6,706 nucleotides of DNA, taken from positions 1 to 6,706 of the forward strand of contig DCIT01000005.1 of the NCBI GenBank assembly GCA_002317145.1. Direction: 5' to 3'. This stretch comes from Caryophanales bacterium UBA1719. Its GTDB lineage: Bacteria > Bacillota_I > Bacilli_A > RFN20 > CAG-826. This document shows positions 6,264-6,706 of the stretch, in pieces; within the stretch, counting starts at the first letter, position 1, and each line of letters opens with the position of its first letter. The translations under genes were made by a program, and so were the position numbers. The notes beneath the pieces were generated by a model, which was not told the origin of the DNA, did not search any database, and saw nothing but the letters and a program-made list of their open reading frames with translations.

Positions 6264-6290
6264 ATTGTTATCTACATATCTATTAACAAT
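6264..6290. repeat. Inverted repeat with 7-nt arms
   Basis: ATTGTTA (6264-6270) and its exact complement TAACAAT (6284-6290) flank a 13-nt AT-rich centre. It has no T-run in a terminator position. It could be a regulator-binding dyad or a chance repeat in AT-rich DNA. Confidence 0.4.
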
Positions 6291-6310
6291 ATTATATCTA
6301 AAGGTCTTGA

Positions 6311-6334
6311 GTACGATTAACTTGTTAATGATAC
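6311..6334. repeat. Imperfect inverted repeat just after the aldolase gene
   Basis: GTACGATTAAC (6311-6321) and GTTAATGATAC (6324-6334) are inverted copies with two mismatches and a 2-nt loop. The position, 10 nt past the aldolase stop, suits a terminator, but no T-run follows on the minus strand, so it may instead be a processing or protein-binding site. Confidence 0.4.
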
Positions 6335-6344
6335 GAGAGTGAAA

Positions 6345-6706
6345 TTATTTAAGAATCTTTTCTATTAAATCTGCTTTATAGTTTAGTCTTCCTTTAGGCA
6401 AGATTAAGGATATCGTTTTATGTATTGATTCATAATCATTTACACCATTGTTAATTAGATAATTAATGAAATTAGGATGACAATTAAATTCTGCCGCTAT
6501 TAATTGAGGAACGTTGTACCCCCAGACATATTTTCGTTTTAAAGGGTTGATTTGAGTGTATATACACTGAACAACATTCTTAAATTTATATTTTGCTTTG
6601 TTTAAATAGCAAATTATTAACTCAGTAGGTACGTTACCTGCACCTCTCCCCATACCATTCAAACTAGAATCAACAATTATGTTATGTTTAGATTTTAGTG
6701 AGATGG
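6345..6706 (-). CDS. HMGL-like / 4-hydroxy-2-oxovalerate aldolase-like protein, C-terminal part
   Basis: The last 119 codons of a gene that enters from the right edge. The frame stays open to the edge: the residues before the first in-frame TTG (6662) read ISLKSKHNIIVDSS and then continue LNGMGRGAGNVPTEL. So the TTG is not the start, and the gene is truncated by the window. V-D-S-S-L-x-G-M-G-R-G-A-G-N-x-P-T-E is the signature of the TIM-barrel end of HMGL-like enzymes (DmpG aldolase, HMG-CoA lyase, homocitrate synthase relatives). The following W-G-Y-N-V-P-x-x-I-A-A-E-F-N-C-H-P-N-F segment is one I associate with anaerobe proteins annotated 'aldolase catalytic domain-containing', often found in surface-polysaccharide gene clusters. 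The metal-binding HxH and catalytic base lie outside the window. The expected activity is metal-dependent aldol cleavage or condensation using a pyruvate-type enolate; the true substrate is unknown. The gene ends with TAA, 198 nt before the acyltransferase. Confidence 0.85.
   Translation of the reverse strand, partial: ISLKSKHNIIVDSSLNGMGRGAGNVPTELIICYLNKAKYKFKNVVQCIYTQINPLKRKYVWGYNVPQLIAAEFNCHPNFINYLINNGVNDYESIHKTISLILPKGRLNYKADLIEKILK

Larger units (their letters stand above)
6147..6344. other. AT-rich intergenic region with several short dyads; no gene seen
   Basis: This 198-bp gap between the aldolase and acyltransferase genes holds no convincing coding sequence or tRNA, and no riboswitch that I can recognise. 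It contains four short inverted-repeat arrangements, listed separately, and a TATAAT box near its left end that could start the acyltransferase transcript. A plus-strand open frame crossing part of it has no start context and overlaps the acyltransferase antisense, so it is not called. No canonical terminator with a G-C-rich stem and T-run follows the aldolase gene. Confidence 0.6.

Noticed and set aside
6345..6662. A complete 105-aa gene starting at the TTG at 6662
   Set aside because: The frame stays open upstream to the window edge and the upstream residues (ending VDSS) complete a conserved HMGL-family motif, so this is the end of a longer gene.
1..6706. Mycoplasma-type code with TGA as tryptophan
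   Set aside because: Tryptophan codons in the genes read TGG, all frames are full length under the standard bacterial code, and no in-frame TGA is needed.
1..6706. CRISPR array, tRNA or rRNA genes, insertion sequence or phage genes
   Set aside because: No regularly spaced repeats, no tRNA-like cloverleaf in the gaps, and no transposase, integrase or phage protein is encoded; the gaps between genes are short and explained by promoters, ribosome binding sites and the palindrome, apart from 6147-6344.

Overview
The window is AT-rich and every gene lies on the minus strand. All six visible stop codons are TAA, and tryptophan is encoded by TGG, so there is no sign of the Mycoplasma code. The gene content is three lipoproteins with short basic signal peptides, a MacB/LolD-type ABC ATPase with an FtsX-like permease, a PlsC-like acyltransferase with a zinc ribbon, and an HMGL-like aldolase. 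This fits a low-GC Firmicutes/Bacilli lineage, perhaps a gut Erysipelotrichales, RF39 or Acholeplasmatales-like organism. That placement is an inference from composition and protein families, not from a marker gene.

In transcription order (right to left), the window opens with the 3' end of an HMGL/4-hydroxy-2-oxovalerate-aldolase-like gene (6706-6345). A 198-bp AT-rich intergenic stretch with several short inverted repeats follows (6344-6147). Next is a complete PlsC-like acyltransferase (6146-4875). A well-formed sigma-A-type promoter (4856-4828) then drives a tight three-gene lipoprotein operon: 484 aa (4801-3347), 263 aa (3322-2531) and 535 aa (2512-905). Each of these genes has a clear Shine-Dalgarno and a lipobox. 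The first two appear to be paralogues over about 240 residues; the third looks unrelated or very diverged. I recognise no named family for any of the three.

The operon ends at a perfect 13-bp-stem palindrome (861-889). The same DNA supplies the -35 and spacer of a promoter whose TATAAT sits 6 nt before the ATG of the next gene, an ABC ATPase (848-144), so that gene is probably transcribed as a leaderless or near-leaderless mRNA. The core of the palindrome also has the 7-1-7 form of a Fur-family operator. The ATPase is followed after 3 nt by the start of an FtsX-like permease that runs off the left edge (140-1).

Taken together, most of the window is cell-surface biology: lipoproteins anchored outside the membrane, a MacB/FtsX-type exporter or extractor, and a phospholipid acyltransferase. 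A functional link between the lipoproteins and the ABC system is suggested only by adjacency, because a terminator-like element separates them. The most novel material is the unassigned lipoprotein operon and the compact terminator/promoter/operator element at 855-889.
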